DNA from: Endocalyx cinctus
Lineage: Eukaryota; Ascomycota; Sordariomycetes; Amphisphaeriales; Apiosporaceae
Length of the DNA stretch: 64,000 bases
Assembly (NCBI GenBank): GCA_001600455.1
Contig: BCKC01000003.1
Span: 4,882,754 to 4,946,753, forward strand
Reading direction: 5' to 3'
The notes under the pieces are model-generated. The model saw only the letters and a list, made by a program, of their open reading frames with translations. It had not been told where the DNA came from and searched no databases. How positions within the stretch are numbered: position 1 is the first letter of the stretch; every line of letters begins with the position of its first letter. Positions 55,642-64,000 of the stretch are shown here, one piece after another. The position numbers and the translations under genes were made by a program.

Positions 55642-58600
55642 TCACCCCTGCCACTTCACTCTCTTATCCCGGAACATGCTTACCATGCCCATAGGTAACA
55701 AGCCTGGCTCAACAATATTCAGACCGCCGAAACGGTCAATCGCCTCGGGCCCATACAGCTGCGCTACCCACCTCCAGTACGCATCCATGTCGTCCCAGCT
55801 GCAGTGGATGCCGCAGTCCAGGTTCCCCCCACGGGTATACGTGTCGCTGGGGAGGGCGTCGAGCGCGTTCCGCAGGCCGACGCTCGGATCCTGCAGCCCG
55901 TTCTCCCCCGGCAGCGCCAGCAGCCGCTTGTAGACGTTGCTGAGGTTGTGGTAGAACTCCTCCCGGTACCGGACGAACTCGGCAAAAGGCATGAAGTTGC
56001 CGCGATCGCGCTCGTCCGCGGGCTCCCACCGGGGATTCGGGTTCCGGCTGCGGTCCACCTCGTCCCGCTCGAACAGCGTCTTGCAGTACGCGTACCGCCG
56101 CTTCTCGCCCTCGACGTACTGGTCCAGGATCTGGGACGGCTCGCTCAGCACGGCGTCGCGCGCTTGCACGATCGACACGAAGGGGCTGCGCAGGTCGAGC
56201 CCGCCGCGCTGCACGGGGAAGAAGAGGTACGCGTCCGGCACGTCGGAGATGGCGAACCGATCCCGTATCATCTTCTTGAGGTAATCTATCACGTTGTCGA
56301 TCTCGCCGTCGTCGCCACCGCCGGACTCGTTCTCGCCGATCCGAAGAGCGGAAGAGGTGGCCGAGGTGGCCGAGGAGGCCGAGGCGGAGAAAATTTCGCG
56401 CTGGATGCGGCGGTGCGCGTCCAGCATCTGATCCACGTGCCCGCGCCCGAAGCAGTTGGCCGGTTTTCCGAAGTTCGCCGTGAAGAAGGTGGCCGCGTAC
56501 GTGTTCCACGCCTGGATGAAGGCGATGACGCTGTCGCGCTTGGAGCCGAGCTGCTTTCGCAGGTCCGCGATGTGCTTGCGCACCATGTCGCCGTCGATCT
56601 CGAACCGCCCGGTCTCGGGGGACAGCCGTAAGAATCCCCAGCGGATATCCCCCCGCGGTAACAATGGCTCGTGGTCGGTCGGACGTTGGGGGATTGGGCC
56701 GCCGCCGCCGCCGCCGGACACGACGCGCACGCTGCCGCACTTGGACGCCGAGAGCTGCGTCCCCGTCGCGCGCGCAAACTCTCGGACGCAACCCCACGCC
56801 TCGACGGCGACGGCGTGATCGCGCGACCAGAACCACACGTCGTCGTGCATCCGGAAGAGGGTCTGCCCGGCCGTGGCCTGGTTGACGGCGAAGTCGAGGC
56901 AGAAGAGCATGGTCTCGCCGAAGACCTCCGAGAGGGTATGCGACGCCGGCGTCCCTCTTTTTCTGGTTTGAGCCGGTTTCGTCTCGTCGTCGTCTCGGAA
57001 TTTCAGGGGCGCCCGGAGGAAGCGGGTGAAGAATCGCATCCACTTGGGCGAAACGCCGAGGAATTTGAGGACGGCGAGGACGCTCTGGTGCGGCAGGAAC
57101 GAGTTCCACGAGTCGAACATACAGTGAAACGCCGTCAGCTCCCCGTATAGGCGCGTGTTGATAGCGATCTCGGTGGACAGGAGACGCAGCAGGCGCTGCT
57201 TGTCGTCCATGGGATGACGGGGCCCCGTGACGGGTGGCGGGTCGTGCTCCTCTACTCCATCTACGATAACGAAACCGTTCGATATGGAGTTTTCTTCCAC
57301 GAAGGAATCGAAGTCGAAAGATGCGGGGGAATTACCGTGATGGTAATCCTTACGCTGATACCGGGAGTGCATTCCAAATTGCTTTCTCATCTTCTTCGAC
57401 TGCGGCTGGTAGTCCTGATAATTCGTGGTTCTTCGTTTCTGGGCAGTTTGTACCGCATATTGCGGTGCTTGCACCGGCATCTGATACATTTGCATCTGTT
57501 GTGACTGGACCATCCCAGGAGCCGGCGGTGGAGGCGCATAAGGATTGGCGTTCTCGAATTCGGCTTCTTCTTCACCTTCCTTGGAGTGGCTTTGCTGCGT
57601 CTCTGAATCCATCAGCTTCTCCATAAAGTAGTATCTCCTGTAAACGCGGTCACGGACGAACTGGAGGCAGCCCCGGCTGGTCTCTTCCGTTGAATAAGAT
57701 CCGAGATAGTACGCCCTCCTCTGGGCTGCTTCCTTGGGAATCGGCGTTCGACGCGGAATCCAGGCCCTGTCCGCTCCCCCGGCGGTGTTTTGATATCCAG
57801 GTGCGTAATTATTCGTAACGTTACCGCCCCCTATGCTGAAACTCCGGAAATCTTTGAAGGCATGCTTGAAGAATACCGACCACTGCACACCTATATAGTG
57901 TAAAAATAAGGCCTGGAGTAGATCCTCGTGCATCAGAATGTTATACACGCCGCTAATCTTCCGACGTTGTTCAAGCGGCACCTCGTCACCCCAGGACCAG
58001 TTATCCAGAGCAGCAAGTCGCATGTTGAGCACGTCAGCCACCTCGGCCAAAATGATGGGATTTCGCTTGAAGTCCTTCAACACCTCCCGCTTCTCGTCCG
58101 ACAGCAGATCGGAGGCGATGAGTCCGTCGGCGAGCCATCTTAGCGTCCTCTCGTCGAAATGATCAGGACCGTTCATGTCACTCTCAAAACTGGCCACGCT
58201 CTCGTGCAGCTTTTTGAGGGCTTTGGCCTTAGCCGTCGGCTCGACGTCTTTGACGCCGAATAATCGATCGAGATATGATTGTAGCCCGTGCTCGTCCACC
58301 TGGGCTGGTTCGAATACGAGTTTCTCCCATTGGGCGCGAGACTCCTTCTTTAAAGTATCGGCGACATCTTCGAATCCTTCGGACAGGGGTGTGGAACCAC
58401 CGTCGGCCCCTAGCGCGTCGCTATGCTGTTTCTTCTCGGTGGATAGCCACTCGGTCACGATATTAGCGTACAAGGACGCATACTCGTATCGCAAGGACTG
58501 GGCGTTGAGATGGCTGAGCAGCGAGGCCTCCCATTCACGTAGTCGCGCAGCCGAGATGGAAGGATCGTAAGCCGCCTGGGCTAGAAAGCGATCCAAGGTC

Positions 58601-58872
58601 TGCAACTCCAACTCTAGCTCGTCATTTTTAGACTGGGATACATTTTCTCTCAGTACGCACCCATTCTTATCGAGCTTAATGGAATAACAATCTTTAATAC
58701 CACCACTCAAGATGGCCAGTCTTTTAAGAGGGGCACTCTCAGCTGATAGATTAGCGAGGATGAAGGCTTTGGTGCTTTCAAAGGCGGCTCGTCTCTTCGA
58801 GAGTTCTTCTAGCTTGGCATTTGTAATCTCCTGTAATGTTTCTGAAAAGACGCTGCCACCTCCGAGAGACAT
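55642..58872 (-). CDS. rvt: Domesticated cellular reverse transcriptase-related protein (rvt family)
   Basis: A single 1076-codon exon without interruption. The N-terminal half (about 1-480) is helical and charged, then a Gln/Met/Pro-rich linker and KKMRKQFGMHSRYQRK. The reverse-transcriptase-like core spans about 545-800: LSTEIAINTRLYGELTAFHC, SPKWMRFFTRFL and the catalytic Asp pair in FRMHDDVWFWSRD (about residue 677), where retroelements have Y-x-D-D. A long conserved C-terminal part follows with PVQRGGLDLRSPF and GIHCSWDDMDAYWRWVAQLY. I know this architecture as the rvt genes, single-copy reverse transcriptases kept in many fungi outside any transposon. In Neurospora the protein is reported to polymerise nucleotides and to be inducible by translation inhibitors. 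No endonuclease, integrase, repeats or LTRs flank it. The last two thirds are GC-rich, which creates long antisense ORFs. Confidence 0.85.
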   Translation of the reverse strand: MSLGGGSVFSETLQEITNAKLEELSKRRAAFESTKAFILANLSAESAPLKRLAILSGGIKDCYSIKLDKNGCVLRENVSQSKNDELELELQTLDRFLAQAAYDPSISAARLREWEASLLSHLNAQSLRYEYASLYANIVTEWLSTEKKQHSDALGADGGSTPLSEGFEDVADTLKKESRAQWEKLVFEPAQVDEHGLQSYLDRLFGVKDVEPTAKAKALKKLHESVASFESDMNGPDHFDERTLRWLADGLIASDLLSDEKREVLKDFKRNPIILAEVADVLNMRLAALDNWSWGDEVPLEQRRKISGVYNILMHEDLLQALFLHYIGVQWSVFFKHAFKDFRSFSIGGGNVTNNYAPGYQNTAGGADRAWIPRRTPIPKEAAQRRAYYLGSYSTEETSRGCLQFVRDRVYRRYYFMEKLMDSETQQSHSKEGEEEAEFENANPYAPPPPAPGMVQSQQMQMYQMPVQAPQYAVQTAQKRRTTNYQDYQPQSKKMRKQFGMHSRYQRKDYHHGNSPASFDFDSFVEENSISNGFVIVDGVEEHDPPPVTGPRHPMDDKQRLLRLLSTEIAINTRLYGELTAFHCMFDSWNSFLPHQSVLAVLKFLGVSPKWMRFFTRFLRAPLKFRDDDETKPAQTRKRGTPASHTLSEVFGETMLFCLDFAVNQATAGQTLFRMHDDVWFWSRDHAVAVEAWGCVREFARATGTQLSASKCGSVRVVSGGGGGGPIPQRPTDHEPLLPRGDIRWGFLRLSPETGRFEIDGDMVRKHIADLRKQLGSKRDSVIAFIQAWNTYAATFFTANFGKPANCFGRGHVDQMLDAHRRIQREIFSASASSATSATSSALRIGENESGGGDDGEIDNVIDYLKKMIRDRFAISDVPDAYLFFPVQRGGLDLRSPFVSIVQARDAVLSEPSQILDQYVEGEKRRYAYCKTLFERDEVDRSRNPNPRWEPADERDRGNFMPFAEFVRYREEFYHNLSNVYKRLLALPGENGLQDPSVGLRNALDALPSDTYTRGGNLDCGIHCSWDDMDAYWRWVAQLYGPEAIDRFGGLNIVEPGLLPMGMVSMFRDKRVKWQG

Positions 58873-60067
58873 AGTGGAAGAACAAAAGTGGGAAATGGAA
58901 ATATAATAGATAATCCCTTATTCGGACTGTATAAGTAACACGAATCTCGATATGTATATTATGGAAAGATGAGAGGGTTGAAATAATGATGATTCTTAAT
59001 ACAATGAATACAATAAATATCAACAGAAAGGAAGGGGAGAGGTTGACCCTTTTATAGATAAAGAAGTATGTGTAGAGAGGATGAGAGAGGATGAGTTAGG
59101 CATCTGTTTTACCTGAAAGTCTGTAGCCTAGAATTGACGGAATAGTGAACGATAGTTTGTGCGCGAACTAGATGCCATACACGCTATACCATACGCTATA
59201 ATTATTCTCTAACGGCGCCTACTTGAGTACATACTTAAGTAGATATATACTGGACTTCAAGACTCACCGAAATGCCTAACCTAGGTAATTGGTTATTGGT
59301 AGTTGGTACTCATACCGTGAAACCTTTACATATCACCATTATATCCTGTGTTTGAATGATATGTCCGTGACGTCGTGGTCCTTCAAATCAATTGTCACGT
59401 TGCCCAATTCATTCGGTTACCTCAGCTGCCTCATTACTTCGTAGCCATTATGCCATTAAAAGTTATCGAAACGAAACGTCAACTTTGATTTTATGCTATG
59501 ATAAAACATATGAACTGGCGACAGAGTTAAAGCATGTACAGATTTGAAGAATAATTATATTGTCTACTCTGTCTTGAGTAAACATGCGAAGAGAATTCAA
59601 GGAGTATCCACCATGTTACCAAAGTAGTCGTAGTCGGTTCAGCAAATACGAATTAGACAACATCCCAAGTACACAGTAAAGTATAAAACGACGTCAAATT
59701 ATGGTTATTTTTCTTTGCTTGACAGTTCCAAGGTTATAACTAAACCTATAAATAATTCGTATCCATATTGCATTTTATATCGTTCCGGGAAGCCGTCGTG
59801 CCCCTTAATTCTTAACCTGATTGAGCTTCTCCTTTAGGTGACCAAGGCCGAATACGAACAAGCTAGTATCCACAACCACCGGAAATGAACCTCGATTTCG
59901 AATCTCCATTTCATGGCTTCATGGACGCAATGGAGAGGGAAAGGGAGAAAAGAGAATATAAAAATGTCGTATATTTCATCATTTTCTTTCTCTTTTTTCC
60001 ACGCTATTTGACCTGATGTGAGAGGACAATTAGGGATTGAACGGTACAAAGAAGACAAAAGGGAAAA
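58873..60067. promoter_or_regulatory. Divergent promoter region between rvt and the deuterolysin gene
   Basis: About 1.2 kb of AT-rich DNA between two head-to-head genes. A TTAAGTAGATATATAC stretch near 59234-59249 could contain TATA-like elements. No ORF resembling a gene. Confidence 0.4.
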
Positions 60068-61380
60068 ATGAGGTTTCAGCAAGTACTCTTGGCGCTGTCC
60101 ACTTTCGCGGTCGCCGCAGAATCCCATCTTGTACGGCCGATCACCGGGCGCGGCCGTCGAGCGACCTCACCGCTAGCCGTCACGTTAGCATCCACGACCG
60201 GTGAGGATGCCGGGGATATTGTAGCGACGATCCGGAACGTCGGGTCTGACAATCTGAGCCTGTTGAAAGTCGGCACTATCCTCGACGACAAGCTACCCGT
60301 CCAGAAGTTCATCATTACCGACGTTGCAGGTGAGTGAAGGGGGGGTCAAGAAAAAAAAAAAAAAAAAAAAAAAAAGGTCGCCAAATTAGAAGATACGGTA
60401 GAAAAATTAACACAAAAAAAAAACAGGAACCGAAATTCCTTTCAAAGGGATCCACACCAGCCTCTACCGCCAGGGTCTCCTACCCACCCACTACCAGGAG
60501 CTGAACGCATCGAAAGCTCTAACGGCCACCGTCCTAGACGGTGACTCCCTTTCCCTGTACGACTTTCCCGAATCCGGCACCTACCGCTTCACGGCGGCGG
60601 GCCTGATTCCTAGCAAAATCGAGGGCTCTTCGTCCGCGTCGCTCAGCTTCGAGTCCAACGCGCTGGAGCTCTACGTCGACCTTTCGAAGCTCTCCTCGTC
60701 TCGGCGCTCGGCCCCCCTCGAGGAGCGCACCAACCTCCAAGAAGGCTGCAACGCGACCCAGCTCACCGCCGTCACCGCCGCCCTCGACAACTGCCCGTCC
60801 CTGGCGCTCGCGTCGGCGGCCGACGCCCTGGACCCGACCTCGCAGCGGTTCGTCGAGTACTTCAAGACGAACTCGTCGTCCGCGCGCGCGACGGTGGCGG
60901 CGCGCTTCGCCGCCGTCGCCGACGAGTGCTCTACCCGGGACGCCGGGCCCTCGCGCTTCTTCTGCTACGACTACTACGGCGTGTGCGAAACGGATGGCCC
61001 CTTGCTGGCCTACACGATCTGGAACTTCGACACCATGGTCATGTGCCCGCTCTTCTACGACATCTTGAGCCTGCTGCCGGAGCCGGGCACCTGCCACGGC
61101 CAGGACCAGACCACCACCGTGATTCACGAGATGACCCACTGCGAGAGCGTCTACACCCCTCACACCAACGATTACACTTACGCGTATAACGAGAGCACCG
61201 CCCTCTCGCCCGAGTTTGCCCTGCTCAACGCCGATAACTACTCCTTATACGCCGATGGTAAGTGACCTTGAATGGATCCCCCCCTGTCCCACCCTCTGCT
61301 ATCTACGATATAATGTATACGCCAGATCTAGTAACTAATGTGGTATCTGTCCCTCGCAGCGATCTATAATGATTGTTAAG
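60068..61380 (+). CDS. Deuterolysin-type zinc metalloprotease (M35, aspzincin)
   Basis: Three exons, 60068-60329, 60427-61257 and 61361-61380, total 1113 nt, 370 residues. A signal peptide (MRFQQVLLALSTFAVAAES) precedes a propeptide of about 170 residues, then the catalytic domain from about GCNATQLTAVTAALDNCPSL. The zinc motif HEMTH lies at 61125-61139 (in TVIHEMTHCESVY), followed by the aspzincin Asp in TNDYTYAYN. Cysteines at the expected places (FFCYDYYGVC, MVMCPLFYD, TCHGQDQ) fit the family. The last exon adds only A-I-Y-N-D-C, the C-terminal cysteine that closes a disulfide. It is secreted and degrades proteins at neutral pH with a preference for basic substrates. The first intron holds a run of about 27 A. 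Confidence 0.93.
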
Positions 61381-61750
61381 TGAACGTGTCACGAATTCAC
61401 CCGAAATAATAATAATAATTGATTAATAAAAAATCCAAAAAGAAACCTGCGCCAGTCGTGTTTGTGAATTAGTTAGACTCTGGTAGTAGTCTAGCGTTGT
61501 AGAATCCGTAGTCTACAAATCTTCTCAACCAGATACGCCATGCCAAAATACAACAAGTCATGCCAGGATTGTGATTTATGACGCGGGAATCATTTCACCA
61601 CGAATAATTTACTGACTTCTCTATTAATTAGAGGGGTATAGATGTACATTACGTATAATACAAGGACGGCGCATGCCTATAAGGCAGCAAACCCAGAAAA
61701 GCCTATTATTCCGTAACGCCATGATTCCTTCCATGAAGAAGATATAGATT
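61381..61750. other. Short intergenic region between convergent genes
   Basis: Tail-to-tail spacer of the deuterolysin (+) and HIR3-like (-) genes. AT-rich, no gene. Confidence 0.5.
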
Positions 61751-64000
61751 TCAAGAATCTTCTTCCTCTTCATCCTCAACGTCTTCTCCTTCACCTTCTT
61801 CACCTTCTTCTTCTTCGTCTTCTTCGTCTTCGTCGTCTCCTTCTTCTCCACCTTCGTCTGCTTCTTCTTCTTCTTCTTCACTATCATCGCTACCGCCCCT
61901 TCTATCTAGCTCTGGGAAGAGAAGATGTTGAGCTTCATCTTCATCTAACAGGTCTTCTGGCGGCACATCGCTCAAATCGCTCTCATCGTCGGCCGAGTCG
62001 TGCACACTACCCGGAGCCGAGCTCATAGTCGCATCTTCTCTTTCAACCACTCCCTCGTCTGGAGCGGCCGTGGCATCTTTCATATCTACGTCTTCATCCT
62101 CCTCGTCTGGGTCTGGCGGTCCCTCTTCCTCTTCTTCCTCGTCTTCGTCGATCTGGTTTTCGTTCTCTTGTTCGTCTTTTTCGTTGCCCTCAACAGCCGG
62201 TGTCTTACTACCAGACGCGGAGGCGGAACTGCGCGATTTGGTATTGGTGTTATTATTAGTACCGACGGACGACGGCTTCGGTCCTTCCTGCGCCCGCAAA
62301 AATGCTTGTTCCGCCTTCCGAAGTATATCTGCTCTTCTAACCCCCGCCTTTCGAGCAGGTTTTTGAGCTCCCGCTTCCGCTGCACTTGCCGGGGCGCCAG
62401 CATCTTTATCTGCACCGGCTCCTTCCATGCCCGAATTTTCATGTGATGGTGGATTAAGTATGTTGCTAAACGAGTTAGCTGGTTTGGCCTCGGAGGCGGC
62501 CTTCTCTTTCTCTTTCTCTTTCTCCTTCTCCTTTTCCTTCTCTTTTTCTTGATTCCGGGCAGCTTCTTCCATCTTCAAACGTTCCTGCTGTTCTCGCTCG
62601 GCAATAAGAGTTGCAACTGGAGGACCAGGCAGCGTTCTGCCTATCTCAAAGTATATTGCCATGTAACAATCGGTGATCAGATCGTCGATAGCGCCTACTT
62701 TCATGAGTCCCGCGTTAAGTTTTTTAAGTTCGATAGTCTCCTGGAGCGCGCTAAGGGCTGCGTTGGAAGAATCAGGATCTGATGACCAATCATTGATACG
62801 GGCAGCAATGATCTCGAACTCTTCAGGCGTTGTCGATTTGAAGTCCTCTTCGGAGACGGGAGAGACTTGGTACGTCTGACGTAGCAGGCGAAGATAGGAC
62901 ATACAACATGCCGCCCACAGATCATTGAAGTGGTAGAAATCAGCCCCTTTTTTGCGTAATCGACGAAGGAGAGCTTCAAAATTGACTCGATCTTTTAGTA
63001 CCGTCAAAAGTTTCACGACAAAACGTACATATTGCTCCGTGTATACGTGATGTCGGCCAGGGCGTTCAGCATCGCACTTCCAAACATTCATTACCATCGT
63101 CTTCGTAATCATCGATTCTCGGAGGACACCAAAGGCAGCCATAGCTTGAAGGTATCCTGAATCTTCAACTTTATCGTCAAACAAGATCCGGGCATGTCGC
63201 ATAATAATGCGATGCTGCCAGTTCGATCTGTCCTTCTCCTTGAGATGCGTGAGAGTCTTAATAATAAATGTTTCCCAATCTTCCGGGTCGCTGATCTCAT
63301 ACCGCTCTCCCTTCTGAATGGCATATGGTTGACGCTGGAGAATGTCCGCGGCTTGTTGCGGTCCAATATCGCCAAGCATTACTAGTTTATGCAGGACAGA
63401 AACGATTTTATAGTGAGGCTCTAGAATCGGATCTTGACCGTGGCGTGGTTTCGGAAGCAACGACACTATTTCAACAGCCGTCTCGAGGGCGTCGACGACA
63501 TCTTCAACAGTTGGATGATGCCGCCCGCGTATTTCATCAAGATCTGGGGGCGGTTTCTGATACATCTTCCATATACATTTGGATAACATGTAAGGATTCC
63601 TATTTCATAGATATCAGTATAGGTTAGAAAAACATAAAATACATATGGATAACTTACTTCCAGTTCTTAGGCTTAAGCTTCATAGCTTTCCTGAACAGTC
63701 TCGCTGCGTATGTCCACACGTGGTATTCATCCATCCGAGAATGAGCATCTTTGGTATCAGCACCAGTGTCATGTATATAATATCGTTTTTCTATATTGAG
63801 GAAAGGCTCCATAGCAAAGGGCTCCCGGCTGGAGGCGTACATACGCATACCGAACATGTGGTAGAGGTCATGCATAGCATCGGCGCTCTCTCCGACGACT
63901 TCGTTCACTACATCGCGAGAGTGGGAGAGAGCGAGTGTATAGCAATGAATTGCGCTCCGCTGGTTTTTAACTAGTTCTGTCCTCTCTTTATTCATTTTAT
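61751..64000 (-). CDS. hir3: Histone transcription regulator 3 homologue (HIR3/CABIN1), C-terminal part, 5' end outside window
   Basis: Two exons are visible, 63658 to beyond 64000 and 61751-63599, read in frame as [20 protein letters not shown]. The first part, [20 protein letters not shown] and [16 protein letters not shown], is TPR-like helical sequence of HIR3. Then come [10 protein letters not shown], a helical core to about residue 330, a Glu-Lys run ([10 protein letters not shown]), and a long acidic tail of Asp/Glu blocks with [23 protein letters not shown]3 is the scaffold of the HIR histone chaperone complex (HIRA/UBN/CABIN1), which deposits H3-H4 outside S phase and controls histone genes. 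Assignment rests on the TPR-like part, the conserved block and the acidic tail; the N-terminal two thirds lie outside. Confidence 0.75.
62499..62555. repeat. Hexanucleotide repeat coding a Lys-Glu run in the HIR3-like gene
   Basis: TTCTCTTTC-type hexamers (GAGAAG on the coding strand) repeat in frame and encode alternating Glu and Lys. Such runs form single charged helices and vary in length between isolates. Confidence 0.8.

Noticed and set aside
55736..57109. Long Arg/Pro-rich ORF (457 codons, minus strand) and a 275-codon plus-strand ORF at 55804-56631
   Set aside because: Both are out-of-frame or antisense shadows of the GC-rich rvt gene. Composition is unnatural and no domain is visible.

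Overview
The window is nuclear DNA of a filamentous ascomycete (Pezizomycotina, probably Sordariomycetes). Genes carry many short GT..AG introns and lie on both strands between AT-rich intergenic stretches. The gene set is typical of a plant-litter or wood-associated ascomycete: cellobiose dehydrogenase, GH7 cellulase, deuterolysin, UstYa-family protein, DIM-5-type H3K9 methyltransferase and HIR3. Gene models were built by hand from splice sites and reading frames; exon sums divisible by three support most of them. I saw no tRNA, rRNA or CRISPR array.

Layout. 0-8.5 kb: 3' end of an Mpv17/PMP22 gene, a 12-exon cellobiose dehydrogenase with C-terminal CBM1, a zinc-knuckle protein, and a GFA/CENP-V enzyme. 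8.5-14.3 kb: gene-poor, with a perfect 60-bp inverted-repeat element flanked by ATTGG duplications. 14.3-18.4 kb: a conserved low-complexity protein and an HD-domain phosphohydrolase. 18.4-25.3 kb: gene-poor, with decayed pieces of a TauD/AsnO-like dioxygenase and an ATP-grasp-like protein. 25.4-29.2 kb: GH7 cellobiohydrolase and a fungal multi-pass membrane protein. 30.7-50.8 kb: a secondary-metabolism-like block with a methyltransferase relic, a GliT-like thioredoxin-reductase-fold oxidoreductase, a UstYa-family gene, a tiny secreted repeat-peptide gene, a rhodopsin-like membrane protein, an APC permease, a GNAT acetyltransferase, a P450, an acyl-CoA thioesterase and a decayed MFS exporter. 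51.3-64 kb: conserved chromatin and housekeeping genes (DIM-5-like, UBTD-like, domesticated reverse transcriptase rvt, deuterolysin, HIR3).

The most interesting item is at 37.35-37.60 kb. A 58-residue two-exon ORF has a signal peptide, then two copies of a 12-residue unit (DGTTKIDPDEGF and DGTTGMDPDEGF). The second copy directly follows a Lys-Arg (Kex2-type) site. It lies 1.4 kb from, and divergent to, an intact UstYa-family (DUF3328) gene. This is the arrangement of fungal Kex2-processed, UstYa-modified RiPPs (dikaritins: ustiloxin, phomopsin and asperipin types), but I do not recognise the core sequence. If the flanking P450, oxidoreductase, GNAT, thioesterase and transporter genes belong to it, this is an undescribed and partly eroded RiPP cluster. 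Function is inferred from architecture, not shown.
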